A stretch of DNA of 47,419 bases from Crateriforma spongiae (GCF_012290005.1 NZ_JAAXMS010000014.1:1-47419); one strand, 5' to 3'; numbered from the stretch's first letter, positions 8,042-17,653 are shown. The notes: a model not told the origin generated them from the sequence alone. Made by a program: numbers and translations.

Positions 8042-8738
8042 GACGGTCTCGCTTGTTCCCCGTGAGACGTGCGTGGTGGTAAAGGTGACGATTGGATTGG
8101 GATTCGGCGATGCATCGATGAAGGTTGAAATCGACGCGACAGCCTTCCGATTCTATGCGGGCGGCCAACCGCCCGCACAATGTACACCGAGCCGACGGAC
8201 TTGTCTCATCGGACACACTCAAAAGTGCGACCGATGCGATCCTCGTGGCTCGGCCAATCTATCAATGCAAAGGACGCGCCGGATTTCCGCCAATCCCGCC
8301 GGTATTTTTTTGTGAACCCCCGAAAGTCACACGGCATTTTGCCTGGATTCCCCGGTTCCCCGCGGACGTCCCCGGTTTCCGGCCAGACCGACCATCGGGC
8401 CGTCCCGGATCTTCACAATCAGCGTGATCTTCACATTGAACGACGAACGCAAGGCTCTGCCCAATGTGGGCCTAGCCGATCTGGCGTCGGCGAATCTGCT
8501 GATGATTCACGCAGTTGCTGCGTTGTTTGTGGGCGGGGGATGGGCGGTTGGCACAGGGGCGGCGACGTGAAAGGGAAACGTGCGTGTCGGCTCATCCGAT
8601 CGGCCCCGCCCGTCGCCTTGGCCGATCGACTCGGCCCGTCAACTAGGCGATGGGGCGGGAATACGACACATTGTGGGCCCACGCGGCGTGGGACAAGACA
8701 CGCCACCGGCCGGATGAAGCAACGGGATACATCTTTCA
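8042..8738. other. 697-base region without a supported gene, between divergent genes
   Basis: The region lies upstream of both the minus-strand small ORF/Dop-like pair and the plus-strand methyltransferase, so it must carry promoters for both. Several overlapping frames of 60-200 codons exist on both strands, but none has hydrophobic pattern, motif or family features of a protein. No tRNA, CRISPR or strong hairpin was seen. Confidence 0.5.
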
Positions 8739-9530
8739 GTGACCAAGTTGGACGACTGGTACGACCATCCGCAGTATTTCGACATGGTGTTTCGCGATGA
8801 AACGCCTGCGGAGGTGGCCTTTTTTAAGGAAGCTTTCAAACGCTATTGTGACGCTCCGGTGCAACGGCTTGTTGAACCTGGGTGCGGCAGCGGTCGTCTG
8901 GTCGCGGCATTGGCCGCCGAAGGCTACCAGTGCTGTGGGCTGGACCTGAGCGAACCGATGCTGCGTTATCTTCGCAGCCGGCTGCGTCGTCGCGGGTTGA
9001 GCGCCCAGGTCATCCAAGGCGACATGATCGACATGCCGGTGGGCGATCAAATCTTTGACGCCGCCTTTTGCACGTTCAATACGTTCCGCCATTTGTCCAA
9101 CGACGGCGACGCGGTGAAGCACCTGCGCCGTGTCGCCGACCATGTTCGCGTGGGCGGTTTGTACTTGTTGGGTTTCCACATCATCCCGATGGACGCCGAT
9201 CCGGAATGTACCGAACGCTGGCAAGCGTCCGCGGGCGGCACCAAAGTTCACGTGACGTTGAAGGTGATCGATTTTGATCGGAAACAGCGTCGCGAAACGC
9301 TGCGGGTGTCGATCAAGGCCACGCGGCGAAGTGGGGCGGTGCATCGGGTCCGCAGCGAATTTCCGCTGCGGTTGTACACCGCGTCACAAGCGAAGCGCTT
9401 GTTGGCAAAGGTCGCCGACGTGTGGACGATCCGCGAGATTTTTGACTTCGACTACGACATCGATTCGCCACGAAAGTTCGACGACGATTTGACCGACGCA
9501 CTGTTTGTGCTGCAGCGCACCGGCGATTGA
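8739..9530 (+). CDS. Class I SAM-dependent methyltransferase
   Basis: The product is 263 residues, starting at GTG 8739 with MTKLDDWYDHPQYFDMVF, an N-terminus common in this family. Motif I is VEPGCGSGRLVAALAAEGY (about 45-63), which binds S-adenosylmethionine. GLDLSEPML follows with the acidic residue that holds the ribose, then QGDMIDMPV and FDAAFCTFNTFRHL (motif IV region). The C-terminal half (YLLGFHIIP..., HVTLKVIDFDRKQRRE) is the beta-rich substrate side. The methyl acceptor cannot be predicted. It is monocistronic, converging on the oxidoreductase gene with only 9 bases between stops. Confidence 0.85.
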   Translation: MTKLDDWYDHPQYFDMVFRDETPAEVAFFKEAFKRYCDAPVQRLVEPGCGSGRLVAALAAEGYQCCGLDLSEPMLRYLRSRLRRRGLSAQVIQGDMIDMPVGDQIFDAAFCTFNTFRHLSNDGDAVKHLRRVADHVRVGGLYLLGFHIIPMDADPECTERWQASAGGTKVHVTLKVIDFDRKQRRETLRVSIKATRRSGAVHRVRSEFPLRLYTASQAKRLLAKVADVWTIREIFDFDYDIDSPRKFDDDLTDALFVLQRTGD

Positions 9531-9539
9531 TTTGCTGGT

Positions 9540-10706
9540 CTAGCCTGGCTCGCCCGATTCACCGATGTCGATCCAGCGGCGGTCGTGATGACTTTTCAAG
9601 ATCGCTTCGCACAGCACGACTTCGCGGTGGCCGTCGGCAAAACTGGGGTGGCCCGGGGTCGGAGCGGTTTCGCCATTCTGTTTCGCTTCGATCGCCCGAT
9701 AGAAATCGATAAAGCAATGCTTGAACGTGTCGGGAAACCCTTCGTTGTGGCCACCGGGATAGCTGATCCCCTCGGCCACCGATCCGCCGACCAATGCCGG
9801 GTCACGCAATAGCATCTCGTTGGGACGGTCGCGGTGCCCGACGAACATCTCGTTGGGCGATTCGCTGTTCCAAGCCAGAGTTTGTTCGGACGCGGCCAAT
9901 TCAAAGCGACAACAATTTTTTCGGCCCGCGGTGACTTGGGACACGGTCATGCAACCGTGTGCGCCGCCTTCGAATCGGACCAGGATACTGCCGGCGTCCT
10001 CGGTATCGATATCGATCGGTTGTGTCGATTGGGGTTGGGATGACGAACCGCTGTAGGTTTCCACGTTGCCGGTGGGGCGTCTGCGAACCGGATAAACGGT
10101 TTGCAGGTCAGCGCATACCGAACGAACGGGCGTTTTCGTGATGAAGTGAATCAAATCCAGCCAATGCGTGCCGATGTCAGCGACCGCACGCAGGGGGCCG
10201 CCTTCGGATGCCAAAACGCGCCAATTGAAATCGGTCGGATGAAACAACCAGTCTTGGACGTAACCGCCGGTGATGTGGTGGACCTTGCCCAGTTCGCCGT
10301 CAGCATTTCGCCGCGCCGCTTCGCGACACAGCGGGTAATAGCGGATGTTGTAGTTCACCCCCGTCACGACATCGGACTGTTGAGCCAGATGAACCAGTTC
10401 GGCCGATTGGCGCGAGTCCATGGCCAGCGGTTTTTCACACATCACGTGTTTGCCCGCGGCGATCGCGGATTTGGCCATGTCATAGTGCAGCCGGTTGGGC
10501 GTGGTGATGTGAACCACGTCGACTTGTGGATCCGCCAGGACGGCTTCGTAGCTGTCGTAGACTTGCCGCAGGCTCAACGCTTCGCAGGCTTGAGCGGTTT
10601 TCTGGGGGCTGGATGCGACGATGCCCAAGACGTCTTGTCCGGCACGCAGCAGGGCTTCCACATGGACGGGGCCGATGAAACCCGATCCGACGACGACGGC
10701 ACGCAT
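9540..10706 (-). CDS. Gfo/Idh/MocA-family NAD(P)-dependent oxidoreductase
   Basis: The start is ATG 10706 (MRAVVVGSGFIGPVHVEALLRAG). A GTG five codons upstream is open but adds nothing. GSGFIG is the dinucleotide-binding glycine motif of the N-terminal Rossmann fold. VHITTPNRLHY and HVMCEKPLAM carry the conserved EKP lysine motif. The alpha/beta C-terminal domain contains GGPLRAVADIGTHWLDLIHFIT with the conserved D-x-G-x-H. Length (388 residues) fits the family, which oxidises or epimerises sugars and inositols. Planctomycetes carry many paralogues, so the substrate is undetermined. No signal peptide is seen, so it is probably cytoplasmic. The gene is divergent from the PNPOx-like gene. Confidence 0.88.
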   Translation of the reverse strand: MRAVVVGSGFIGPVHVEALLRAGQDVLGIVASSPQKTAQACEALSLRQVYDSYEAVLADPQVDVVHITTPNRLHYDMAKSAIAAGKHVMCEKPLAMDSRQSAELVHLAQQSDVVTGVNYNIRYYPLCREAARRNADGELGKVHHITGGYVQDWLFHPTDFNWRVLASEGGPLRAVADIGTHWLDLIHFITKTPVRSVCADLQTVYPVRRRPTGNVETYSGSSSQPQSTQPIDIDTEDAGSILVRFEGGAHGCMTVSQVTAGRKNCCRFELAASEQTLAWNSESPNEMFVGHRDRPNEMLLRDPALVGGSVAEGISYPGGHNEGFPDTFKHCFIDFYRAIEAKQNGETAPTPGHPSFADGHREVVLCEAILKSHHDRRWIDIGESGEPG

Positions 10707-10920
10707 TCGATTCAAAACCACAACCTTTCAATTGTTGGGGGCGAAGATGTTCTTGTGAGACGATGTTGGGGGGGGCAGGCTGAGCCGGTAACGACCGGGG
10801 GGCGGATTCCTAAGATGACATTCCGCTACGATGTCGTCGATTCCGGGCGACGGAACAACACGGAAGAAATGAACCTAACACACCGCAGCGCATCGGTCGG
10901 ATGCGTCCGAGACCGATCGC

Positions 10921-11598
10921 ATGAATGAAATTGACTTGAAGGCCGACTTTGACGATTTGCTCTCGACCCCGCGGCCGCTGGAATCATTGGATTCGCTGAT
11001 CTGGAAAACGCTGACTTCCGCGGCGGATCAAGCGGGGCATCCTTGGAAAGAAGCCGCTGTGGCAACGTTGCGAATTCCATCGCAGGGTTCGCAAAATCCG
11101 TGCCCCGAGATTCGCACGATCATTTTGCGTCGCGTCGATGAAGGGCCACGCACAATCGATTTTCATACCGACCTGCGATCGCCCAAGGTGGATCAAATTC
11201 GACAGGCGGGCGACCCTTCGTCGATCAGTTGGCTGTTTTACGACTCAGCTTCCAAAATCCAGTTGCGTTTGACCGGCGCGGCCACGGTGATCAGCGGTGA
11301 AGCGGCCCAGGCGGCGTGGGAATCGGTTCCCGAACCGGCACGGGACAATTATCGATCGGTCGCCGCGCCGGGGACGATCCATGCGGGCGACCATCCGCCG
11401 CCCGACGACGAGCGCTTGGTGCAACCGTCCGAGGATTCGGATTCCGAGGATTTGGATGCCGGGCGGCGCTGGTTTTGCGTGGTGCGGACCACCGTCACCG
11501 CGGCGGATTGGTTGTATCTGCGCCGGGGCGGGCACGTTCGTGCGTCGGTGAACTATTCCGCAAATGGCCGGGCCACCAGCCGTTGGGTCATGCCCTGA
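10921..11598 (+). CDS. Pyridoxamine 5'-phosphate oxidase-like FMN-binding protein
   Basis: The 225-residue protein begins at ATG 10921. It has the split-barrel layout of PNPOx-like flavoproteins: WKEAAVATLRIP, EIRTIILRRVDEGPRTIDFHTDLRSPKVDQIR (FMN phosphate-binding region), ISWLFYDSASKIQLRLTGAATVI, and a C-terminal WFCVVRTTVTAADWLYL with the aromatic dimer-contact segment. The size and the AAWESVPEPARDNY segment resemble the Alr4036-like subgroup rather than canonical PdxH, so a role in vitamin B6 synthesis should not be assumed. It is upstream of the ligase-associated repair operon on the same strand, with a 43-base gap. It may be co-transcribed, but it is not a known member of that locus. 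Confidence 0.78.
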   Translation: MNEIDLKADFDDLLSTPRPLESLDSLIWKTLTSAADQAGHPWKEAAVATLRIPSQGSQNPCPEIRTIILRRVDEGPRTIDFHTDLRSPKVDQIRQAGDPSSISWLFYDSASKIQLRLTGAATVISGEAAQAAWESVPEPARDNYRSVAAPGTIHAGDHPPPDDERLVQPSEDSDSEDLDAGRRWFCVVRTTVTAADWLYLRRGGHVRASVNYSANGRATSRWVMP

Positions 11599-11641
11599 CG
11601 CTGGTAGGGCCACGCGGTTGGCCTGCGGCAACAATGGACCG

Positions 11642-12715
11642 ATGATCGACGATTCCACCAGCCGACCGACGGACTGTTTTGTCCGGCAAACGCCTGCGGG
11701 CCTGTATTGTGACCCGGGCGGATTTTACGTTGATCCCATGCGGCCGGTCGATCGCGCGGTGGTCACGCACGCGCACAGCGATCATGCTCGTGTGGGCAGT
11801 CGGCACTATCTGGCCGCCGAACCGTCGCGTCACGTGCTCAGTGGCCGGATGGCTGCAGACGCGGATCTGCAGTGGTTGCCCTATGGCCAAACGATCACGG
11901 CGGGCGGGGTGACGGTCAGCTTTCATCCGTCGGGCCACATGCTGGGGGCCGCTCAGGTGCGGATGGAGTACCGTGGGCAAGTGGTGGTGGTCACCGGTGA
12001 TTACAAAATCGACGATGACCCGACGTGCCAACCTTGGACTCCGGTGCAGTGTCATGTTCTGGTGACCGAGTCGACGTTCGGATTGCCTGTCTATCGATGG
12101 CCCGATTCGACCGACGAGTTTGCATCGATCAACGCGTGGTGGCGGCAATGCCGTGATGCGGGCAAGTGTGCGGTCCTGTACGGCTATGCGGTCGGGAAAA
12201 GCCAACGGCTGATCGCCGGATTGGATAACAGCATCGGACCGATCTACACCCACGGTGCCGTAGAGAAAGGCAACGAAGCGTATCGGGCCAGCGGTGTGTC
12301 GTTGCCGGACACTCAAGCGGTCGCCTCACTGTCACAGAAACCCGATTATCGGGGCGCGATGGTTGTTGCGGTCCCTTCCGCTCACGGCACCCCTTGGCTG
12401 CGCCGGTTCGGACGGATCAGCACGGCGATGGCTAGCGGATGGATGGCCGTTCGCGGTGCTCGGCGGCGACGTTCGGTGGACCGAGGTTTCGTCATCAGCG
12501 ATCACGTCGATTGGCCTTCGTTGCTGCTTGCCGTTGATCAGTGTCGCCCGGAATCGGTTTGGGTGACACACGGATACAGCGCCGTGGTGGCCAGGTATTT
12601 GAACGAAACAGGTGTGCACGCGATCCCGTTGGAAGGCGGCCGATCGGTGGGATCCGATGACGACGTGGAATCGGCGGACGATCATGACGGCGATGACCAG
12701 GAGGCCCCGTCGTGA
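11642..12715 (+). CDS. Ligase-associated metallo-beta-lactamase-fold DNA exonuclease
   Basis: The start is ATG 11642 (MIDDSTSRPTDCF); the frame is open upstream but without homology. The protein is 357 residues. THAHSDHARVG (42-52) is the HxHxDH metal motif of the MBL fold. Further ligands are FHPSGHMLGAAQ and VTGDYKIDDDP, and the beta-CASP-like part has VLYGYAVGKSQRLIAGL and WVTHGY. It belongs to the ligase-associated exonuclease family, which is found with an ATP-dependent ligase and an Lhr-like helicase and is predicted to trim DNA ends. Its TGA overlaps the GTG of the ligase as GTGA, so translation is coupled. Confidence 0.92.
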   Translation: MIDDSTSRPTDCFVRQTPAGLYCDPGGFYVDPMRPVDRAVVTHAHSDHARVGSRHYLAAEPSRHVLSGRMAADADLQWLPYGQTITAGGVTVSFHPSGHMLGAAQVRMEYRGQVVVVTGDYKIDDDPTCQPWTPVQCHVLVTESTFGLPVYRWPDSTDEFASINAWWRQCRDAGKCAVLYGYAVGKSQRLIAGLDNSIGPIYTHGAVEKGNEAYRASGVSLPDTQAVASLSQKPDYRGAMVVAVPSAHGTPWLRRFGRISTAMASGWMAVRGARRRRSVDRGFVISDHVDWPSLLLAVDQCRPESVWVTHGYSAVVARYLNETGVHAIPLEGGRSVGSDDDVESADDHDGDDQEAPS

Positions 12716-14313
12716 TCCGATTTGCACAGTTGTTCGCCCGGCTGGACGAAACCACCAAGACGAACGAAAAAATTGATGCCATCGCCGAATACCTGGACGA
12801 CGCGAGCCCGGCCGATGCAGCATGGGCCGTGTACTTCTTGTCCGGTCAACGCCGTCGACGCAGCGTTCCGACGAAATCATTGCGTCAATGGGCGGGGGCA
12901 GTCGCGGGGTTGTCCGACTGGTTGGTCGATGAGTCGTATCACGCCGTCGGCGATCTTGCCGAAACCATTTCGTTGATCGTCCCGCCCGGTGACGAGATCA
13001 GTGATTTGACGTTGGCCCAGTGGGTCAGTCAGCGTTTGGATCCTTTGGCATCGATGGACGAAACGGCACAGCGTCAGGCGGTGCTGCGGATCTGGAACGA
13101 AACCAACATGCCGACTCGGTTGGTGGCCATGAAGCTGATCACCGGTGCGTTTCGCGTGGGGGTCAGCAAACGTTTGGTCACACGAGCCTTGGCGAAGCAT
13201 TCCGGCGTTCCGGTCGACGTGGTGGCTGATCGTTTGATGGGTCAGTGGCAGCCGAGCGAGGAAGCTTATCGGCGTTGGACCGATCCCACCACGCCGGATC
13301 GAATCAGCAGCCAGCCGTATCCGTTCTGCTTGGCCCATCCGATCGATTCCGCAAGTGATGTGTCGACCCTAGGGCCGCGAGAAGACTACCTGGCCGAATG
13401 GAAATGGGATGGAATTCGCGGACAACTGATCCGCCGTGACGGCAAGTCGTTCTTGTGGTCGCGGGGCGAAGAGCTGATGGAAAACCGTTGGCCCGAAATC
13501 GAATCGGCTGCGCAGTGGTTGCCCGACGGCACCGTGCTGGATGGTGAAATCTTGGCGACGGCGGCCGACGGAACGGTGATGCCGTTTGCACAACTGCAAC
13601 GACGCATCAATCGCAAAACGGTCGGGAAAAAATTATTGGCCGAGGTCCCGGTGGTTTTTCACGTCTTTGATTTGCTGGAGATCGACGGTGTGGATTTGCG
13701 TGACCAGCCGCTGGAAGTTCGCCGACAGCGGTTGGACCAGACGTTGGCCCAAATCGACCATCCGCATCTGAGGCCGACAGAGATCTTGAGCGAACCCAGT
13801 TGGGATGATCTGGCGACGATTCGGCAAACCAGTCGCCAGCGTCGTAGCGAAGGATTGATGTTGAAGCGGATCGATTCGAAATACGACGTTGGACGTGTCC
13901 GCGGTACTTGGTGGAAATGGAAAGTCGATCCGTTCACGATCGACGCCGTGCTGATTTATGCGCAAAAAGGTCACGGTAAACGAGCGAGTTTGTTTACCGA
14001 TTACACGTTCGCGTTGTGGAACGATGGCGAACTGGTCCCGTTCGCAAAGGCGTACAGCGGGCTGGACGACGCGGAGATCCGCAAGGTCGATCGATTCGTG
14101 CGTGACCATACCGACGAAGCGTTCGGGCCGGTGCGACGTGTGACCCCGTCGTTGGTGATGGAATTGGCTTTCGAAGGTTTGCAGGTCAGCACACGGCACA
14201 AGAGCGGCATCGCGACTCGGTTTCCTCGTATCGTTCGCTGGCGTCATGATAAAGGTCCCCAGGACGCTAATTCGCTGGACGAACTGAAAGCGATGATGCC
14301 CGATGGTTCGTGA
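12712..14313 (+). CDS. ATP-dependent DNA ligase of the ligase-associated repair locus
   Basis: The product is 533 residues starting at GTG 12712. The N-terminal 200 residues form the helical DNA-binding domain seen in archaeal-type ligases (LRIWNETNMPTRLVAMKLITGAFRVGVSKRL). Motif I is EWKWDGIRGQ with the adenylated Lys at about 231. WSRGEELMENRWPE is motif Ia/III, DGEILATAADG carries motif III Glu, EGLMLKRIDSKYDVGR is motif IV, and WWKWKVDPFTIDAVLI is motif V. The C-terminal OB-fold ends with RFPRIVRWRHDK. It seals nicks using ATP, in addition to the essential NAD-dependent LigA expected elsewhere. The gene overlaps the exonuclease upstream by 4 bases and the helicase downstream by 11 bases. 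Confidence 0.93.
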   Translation: MIRFAQLFARLDETTKTNEKIDAIAEYLDDASPADAAWAVYFLSGQRRRRSVPTKSLRQWAGAVAGLSDWLVDESYHAVGDLAETISLIVPPGDEISDLTLAQWVSQRLDPLASMDETAQRQAVLRIWNETNMPTRLVAMKLITGAFRVGVSKRLVTRALAKHSGVPVDVVADRLMGQWQPSEEAYRRWTDPTTPDRISSQPYPFCLAHPIDSASDVSTLGPREDYLAEWKWDGIRGQLIRRDGKSFLWSRGEELMENRWPEIESAAQWLPDGTVLDGEILATAADGTVMPFAQLQRRINRKTVGKKLLAEVPVVFHVFDLLEIDGVDLRDQPLEVRRQRLDQTLAQIDHPHLRPTEILSEPSWDDLATIRQTSRQRRSEGLMLKRIDSKYDVGRVRGTWWKWKVDPFTIDAVLIYAQKGHGKRASLFTDYTFALWNDGELVPFAKAYSGLDDAEIRKVDRFVRDHTDEAFGPVRRVTPSLVMELAFEGLQVSTRHKSGIATRFPRIVRWRHDKGPQDANSLDELKAMMPDGS

Positions 14314-16858
14314 ACAGCTGAGGACGGATCGAGGAAAACGATTGGATGCACCGGAGACCGTCCAGGAAGTGAACGCAGCAAAGCCTTCCAAGGCGACCGC
14401 CACCGCAACGGTCGACGCGATGTTTGCCTCACAGGGATGGAAGCCGTTTCGTTTCCAACGCTCGGCGTGGCGGGCTTACCGAAACGGTGAAAGCGGTCTG
14501 GTCCATTCCGCGACCGGGACCGGAAAGACGTTGGCCGTTTGGATGGGGCCGATCTTGCAGTGGCTGGATCAAAATCCGGACCGCGAAAGATGGGATGCGA
14601 AACGTCCGCCGGCGGCACGCGTTCTGTGGATCACTCCGCTGCGGGCGCTCGCACAAGACACCGAAAACGCGTTGCGGCAACCGATCGATGCACTCGGGTT
14701 GCCGTGGTCGTTGCAATCACGCACCGGCGACAGTTCGACCAGCCAAAAGTCACGGCAACTGCGGCGCTTGCCGACGGCGCTCGTCACAACGCCGGAAAGC
14801 TTGTGCCTGATGCTGACCCATGAAAAGTTGCATTCGGCCTTTGCCGGGCTACAAGCAGTCGTGGTTGATGAATGGCACGAGCTTTTGGGCACCAAACGCG
14901 GTGTGCAGACCGAATTGGCACTCGCACGACTGCGTCGTTTGCAACCGGGGCTACGGGTTTGGGGTGTGTCGGCGACGCTCGGGAACTTGGATGACGCGAT
15001 GGAGTCGCTGTTGGGTCCCACGTCCGCCGATACGGGACGTTTGATCCAAGGCTACACCAAGAAAAAGATCCAATTGGAATCGATCATTCCCAAGCGGATC
15101 GATCGTTTCCCCTGGTCCGGTCACATCGGGACTCGGATGGTGCCCCAGGTGGCCGAGTGCTTGGACGCAGTCAACAGTGCGCTGGTGTTTGCCAACACGC
15201 GGTCGCAAACGGAGATCTGGTACCAAAGTTTGTTGAAGCATCGTCCGGACTGGGCGGGACGGATCGCACTGCATCACGGTTCGCTGGATGGCAGCGTCCG
15301 GCGTTGGGTCGAAGACGGATTGCGCGACGGCAGTTTGAAAGCCGTCGTGTGCACCAGCAGCCTGGACTTGGGCGTTGATTTCACCGCCGTGGATCTGGTT
15401 GTACAGATCGGCAGTCCCAAGGGTGCGGCGCGGTTGCTGCAGCGTGCCGGCCGCAGCGGACATCAGCCCGATGCCGCCAGCCGACTGGTGTTCGTTCCGA
15501 CCAACGCGATCGAGTTGATCGAATTGGCCGCGGCACAGCAAGCGATCGCCGATGGGGCATTGGAGTCACGTCCGTTGCTGTCCAAACCGCTGGACGTCCT
15601 GGCCCAGCATGTCGTCACCGTTGCGATCGGCGGCGGTTTCGATGACAAGACGCTGTTGGATGAAGTTCGATCCACGGCCAGCTATCAAAATCTGACCGAT
15701 GGTGAGTGGCGTTGGATCCTGGACTTCGTCGTCCAAGGCGGCGCGTCGCTTCATGCTTATCCCGAGTTTCATCGTGTTCAGCGCCAGGGTAATCGTTATC
15801 AGGTCACCGAGCGGCGGATTGCGACGATGCATCGGATGAACATCGGCACGATCGTCAGCGACGCGGCGATGAAGGTGAAGTTTCTGAAGGGAAACACGTT
15901 GGGAACAGCGGAGGAATCCTTTCTGTCAAAACTGAATCCGGGTGAAAAGTTTTTGTTCGCCGGACGCTTGGTCGCTTTGGTTCGTGTCAAAGACAACGTC
16001 GCCTATGTCCGCCGTGCCAAGGGTGAACCCGATTCGGTGCCGCGTTGGATGGGTGGTCGGATGCCGCTGTCCAGCGAACTGAGTCGACAGTTGCGTGAAA
16101 AACTGCACCAGGCGGCGGACGGCGTCTTGATCGGCCGCGAAATGAAGTCGTTGAAAGGTCTGTTGGAATTGCAACAGCGTTGGAGCCGGCTGCCACGGGT
16201 GGACGAATTGCTGATCGAATCGATCAAGACCCGAGGTGGTTATCAGTTGTTTGTCTTTCCGTTCGAAGGCCGTTTGGTCCACGAAGGCATGGCTGCGCTA
16301 TTGGCGTATCGGATGACACGCCGCATCAAGACGACGTTCACAATGGCGTGCAACGATTACGGGATCGTGTTGCAATCACCACACCCCGTGGATGTGGCCG
16401 ACGCGATCGATCACGGCCTGTTCGCGTCGGAACAGTTGGTTGCGGACATTCTGGACAGCATGAATTCCACGGAAATGGCGAAGCGACAGTTTCGCCAAAT
16501 CGCGCGGGTCGCGGGGCTGATCCAACAAGGCTATCCGGGGCGTCAAAAATCCGCGGGCCATCTGCAGGCCAGCAGCAATTTGTTCTTTGACGTCTTTCGG
16601 CAATACGATCCAGACAACATGCTGTTGAGACAAGCGGAACAAGAGGTATTGGAATTTCAGTTGGAAACCGACCGAATGTCGACCGCGTTGGATCGGATCG
16701 AAAATAGCAACGTGGTGGTCACGGCCCCGGATCGGGTGACGCCGCTTTCGTTTCCGCTGTTGGTCGATAAGCTTCGGGAACGCGTCAGCAGCGAGACATT
16801 GGCGCAAAGGATTCAGCGGATGCAACAGCAGTTGGAAAAGGCTGCGGGGGCGGAGTGA
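14303..16858 (+). CDS. Ligase-associated Lhr-like DEXH-box DNA helicase
   Basis: The product is 851 residues starting at ATG 14303, inside the end of the ligase gene. The first 35 residues are a variable leader before the Q-motif-like FRFQRSAWRAY. Walker A is HSATGTGKT with Lys75; motif Ia is WITPLRALAQDT; DEWH (189-192) is motif II; SATLGN is motif III. The second RecA domain holds LVFANTRSQTEIWYQ, VVCTSSLDLGVDF and LQRAGRSGH (motif VI). The C-terminal half is the winged-helix and Lhr-specific region. The family includes 3'-5' helicases acting on branched or RNA-DNA substrates. Its place between a ligase and an exonuclease supports a role in end processing or excision repair, consistent with the DNA-damage response assigned to this locus in other bacteria. 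Confidence 0.93.
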   Translation: MVREQLRTDRGKRLDAPETVQEVNAAKPSKATATATVDAMFASQGWKPFRFQRSAWRAYRNGESGLVHSATGTGKTLAVWMGPILQWLDQNPDRERWDAKRPPAARVLWITPLRALAQDTENALRQPIDALGLPWSLQSRTGDSSTSQKSRQLRRLPTALVTTPESLCLMLTHEKLHSAFAGLQAVVVDEWHELLGTKRGVQTELALARLRRLQPGLRVWGVSATLGNLDDAMESLLGPTSADTGRLIQGYTKKKIQLESIIPKRIDRFPWSGHIGTRMVPQVAECLDAVNSALVFANTRSQTEIWYQSLLKHRPDWAGRIALHHGSLDGSVRRWVEDGLRDGSLKAVVCTSSLDLGVDFTAVDLVVQIGSPKGAARLLQRAGRSGHQPDAASRLVFVPTNAIELIELAAAQQAIADGALESRPLLSKPLDVLAQHVVTVAIGGGFDDKTLLDEVRSTASYQNLTDGEWRWILDFVVQGGASLHAYPEFHRVQRQGNRYQVTERRIATMHRMNIGTIVSDAAMKVKFLKGNTLGTAEESFLSKLNPGEKFLFAGRLVALVRVKDNVAYVRRAKGEPDSVPRWMGGRMPLSSELSRQLREKLHQAADGVLIGREMKSLKGLLELQQRWSRLPRVDELLIESIKTRGGYQLFVFPFEGRLVHEGMAALLAYRMTRRIKTTFTMACNDYGIVLQSPHPVDVADAIDHGLFASEQLVADILDSMNSTEMAKRQFRQIARVAGLIQQGYPGRQKSAGHLQASSNLFFDVFRQYDPDNMLLRQAEQEVLEFQLETDRMSTALDRIENSNVVVTAPDRVTPLSFPLLVDKLRERVSSETLAQRIQRMQQQLEKAAGAE

Positions 16859-16867
16859 AAGGGTGCT

Positions 16868-16910
16868 GTGAGTAGGACGCTACTTTCGTGGAGCGAAAGG
16901 CGACGATGGG
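16868..16910. repeat. Small palindromic element between helicase and phosphoesterase genes
   Basis: The sequence ctttcgtggagcgaaag (16883-16899) forms a 6-bp hairpin with a 5-base loop, embedded in gtaggacgctac...ggcgacg context. It resembles the short dispersed palindromes found between genes in planctomycete genomes. That is an impression, since only one copy is in the window. There is no T-run, so a terminator role is not supported. Confidence 0.3.
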
Positions 16911-16965
16911 ACGGAGAGAGAGGCGAGGATTAGGAGTGGTTGAAATCGAAGGGCAGGCTGGTTCT

Positions 16966-17622
16966 ATGGATGGTGGTGTTGCGACCCGTGTTGGTGGTCA
17001 CGACGTCATCCTGCTGCCCGATCGCGGGTTGTTCCACATCGCCACGTCGACGCTGTTCGTTGCCGACTTGCATCTGGGTAAAGATTCGACCTTCCGTCGG
17101 CATGGTGTGCCGGTGCCGACGGGCAGCACCGCGGGAACGTTGTGCCGGGTTGAAAAGATGATCCGCACCACCGACGCACGGCGGCTGGTTTTGTTGGGCG
17201 ATCTGTTCCACAGTCGGTCGTCGCTGTCGCGCGATTCGTTGAACGCCGCCAGACCCTTTTTCCAGCGGCATCGGGCGCTGCATTCCACATTGATATTGGG
17301 AAACCATGACCGCGCGGTGGGGATCCTGCCGGCCGATCTTTCGGTGAAGGTCGTCGGTCCGACGATGGATGCATCGGGTCTATTCTGTGCTCATCAACCC
17401 GATGAGATCCCCAACGAAATCGATCTTGGGCTTTGCGGCCATTTGCATCCGTGCATCACGGTGGGTGACCAGAACGATCGGATCCGTTTGAGGTGTTTTT
17501 GGCGCGACGGAAATCGTTTGGTCTTGCCCGCGGTCGGCGACTTCACCGGAGGCCATCGCATTCGCAGACGCGCGGGCGACCAAGTCTGGGCGGTCACCGA
17601 GGAAACGGTGCTGCCCCTGTGA
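16966..17622 (+). CDS. pdeM: Ligase-associated DNA damage response metallophosphoesterase, PdeM-like
   Basis: The product is 218 residues from ATG 16966 (MDGGVATRVGGHDVILLPDRG). The frame is open from GTG 16888, but the extra 26 residues lie over a repeat and look non-coding. Calcineurin-type motifs are complete: VADLHLGKDSTFRRHG (DxH), LLGDLFHSR (GD), LILGNHDRA (GNHD), LFCAHQP, and CGHLHPCI (GHxH), giving a binuclear metal site. The family is a phosphodiesterase regularly encoded with the ligase, helicase and exonuclease found immediately upstream, so this completes the four-gene locus. It converges on the chemoreceptor-like gene with 31 bases between stops. The cellular substrate is unknown. 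Confidence 0.88.
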   Translation: MDGGVATRVGGHDVILLPDRGLFHIATSTLFVADLHLGKDSTFRRHGVPVPTGSTAGTLCRVEKMIRTTDARRLVLLGDLFHSRSSLSRDSLNAARPFFQRHRALHSTLILGNHDRAVGILPADLSVKVVGPTMDASGLFCAHQPDEIPNEIDLGLCGHLHPCITVGDQNDRIRLRCFWRDGNRLVLPAVGDFTGGHRIRRRAGDQVWAVTEETVLPL

Positions 17623-17653
17623 TTGGCCGCTACAGTGATCCAAGGGCCGTGGA

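Noticed and set aside
7930-8222. Minus-strand frames of 79-85 codons overlapping the small Gly-Glu ORF
   Set aside because: They are Arg/His/Ser-rich without pattern and not coupled to any gene; the 62-codon frame has better codon use and the ATGA overlap.
8180-8800. 206-codon plus-strand frame upstream of the methyltransferase
   Set aside because: Composition is random (many Arg, Ser, Pro), with no domain features, and it runs into the methyltransferase in another frame.
16888-16965. GTG start for the PdeM-like protein
   Set aside because: The added 26 residues are Arg/Gly-rich, lie over a palindromic repeat and precede the conserved N-terminus.
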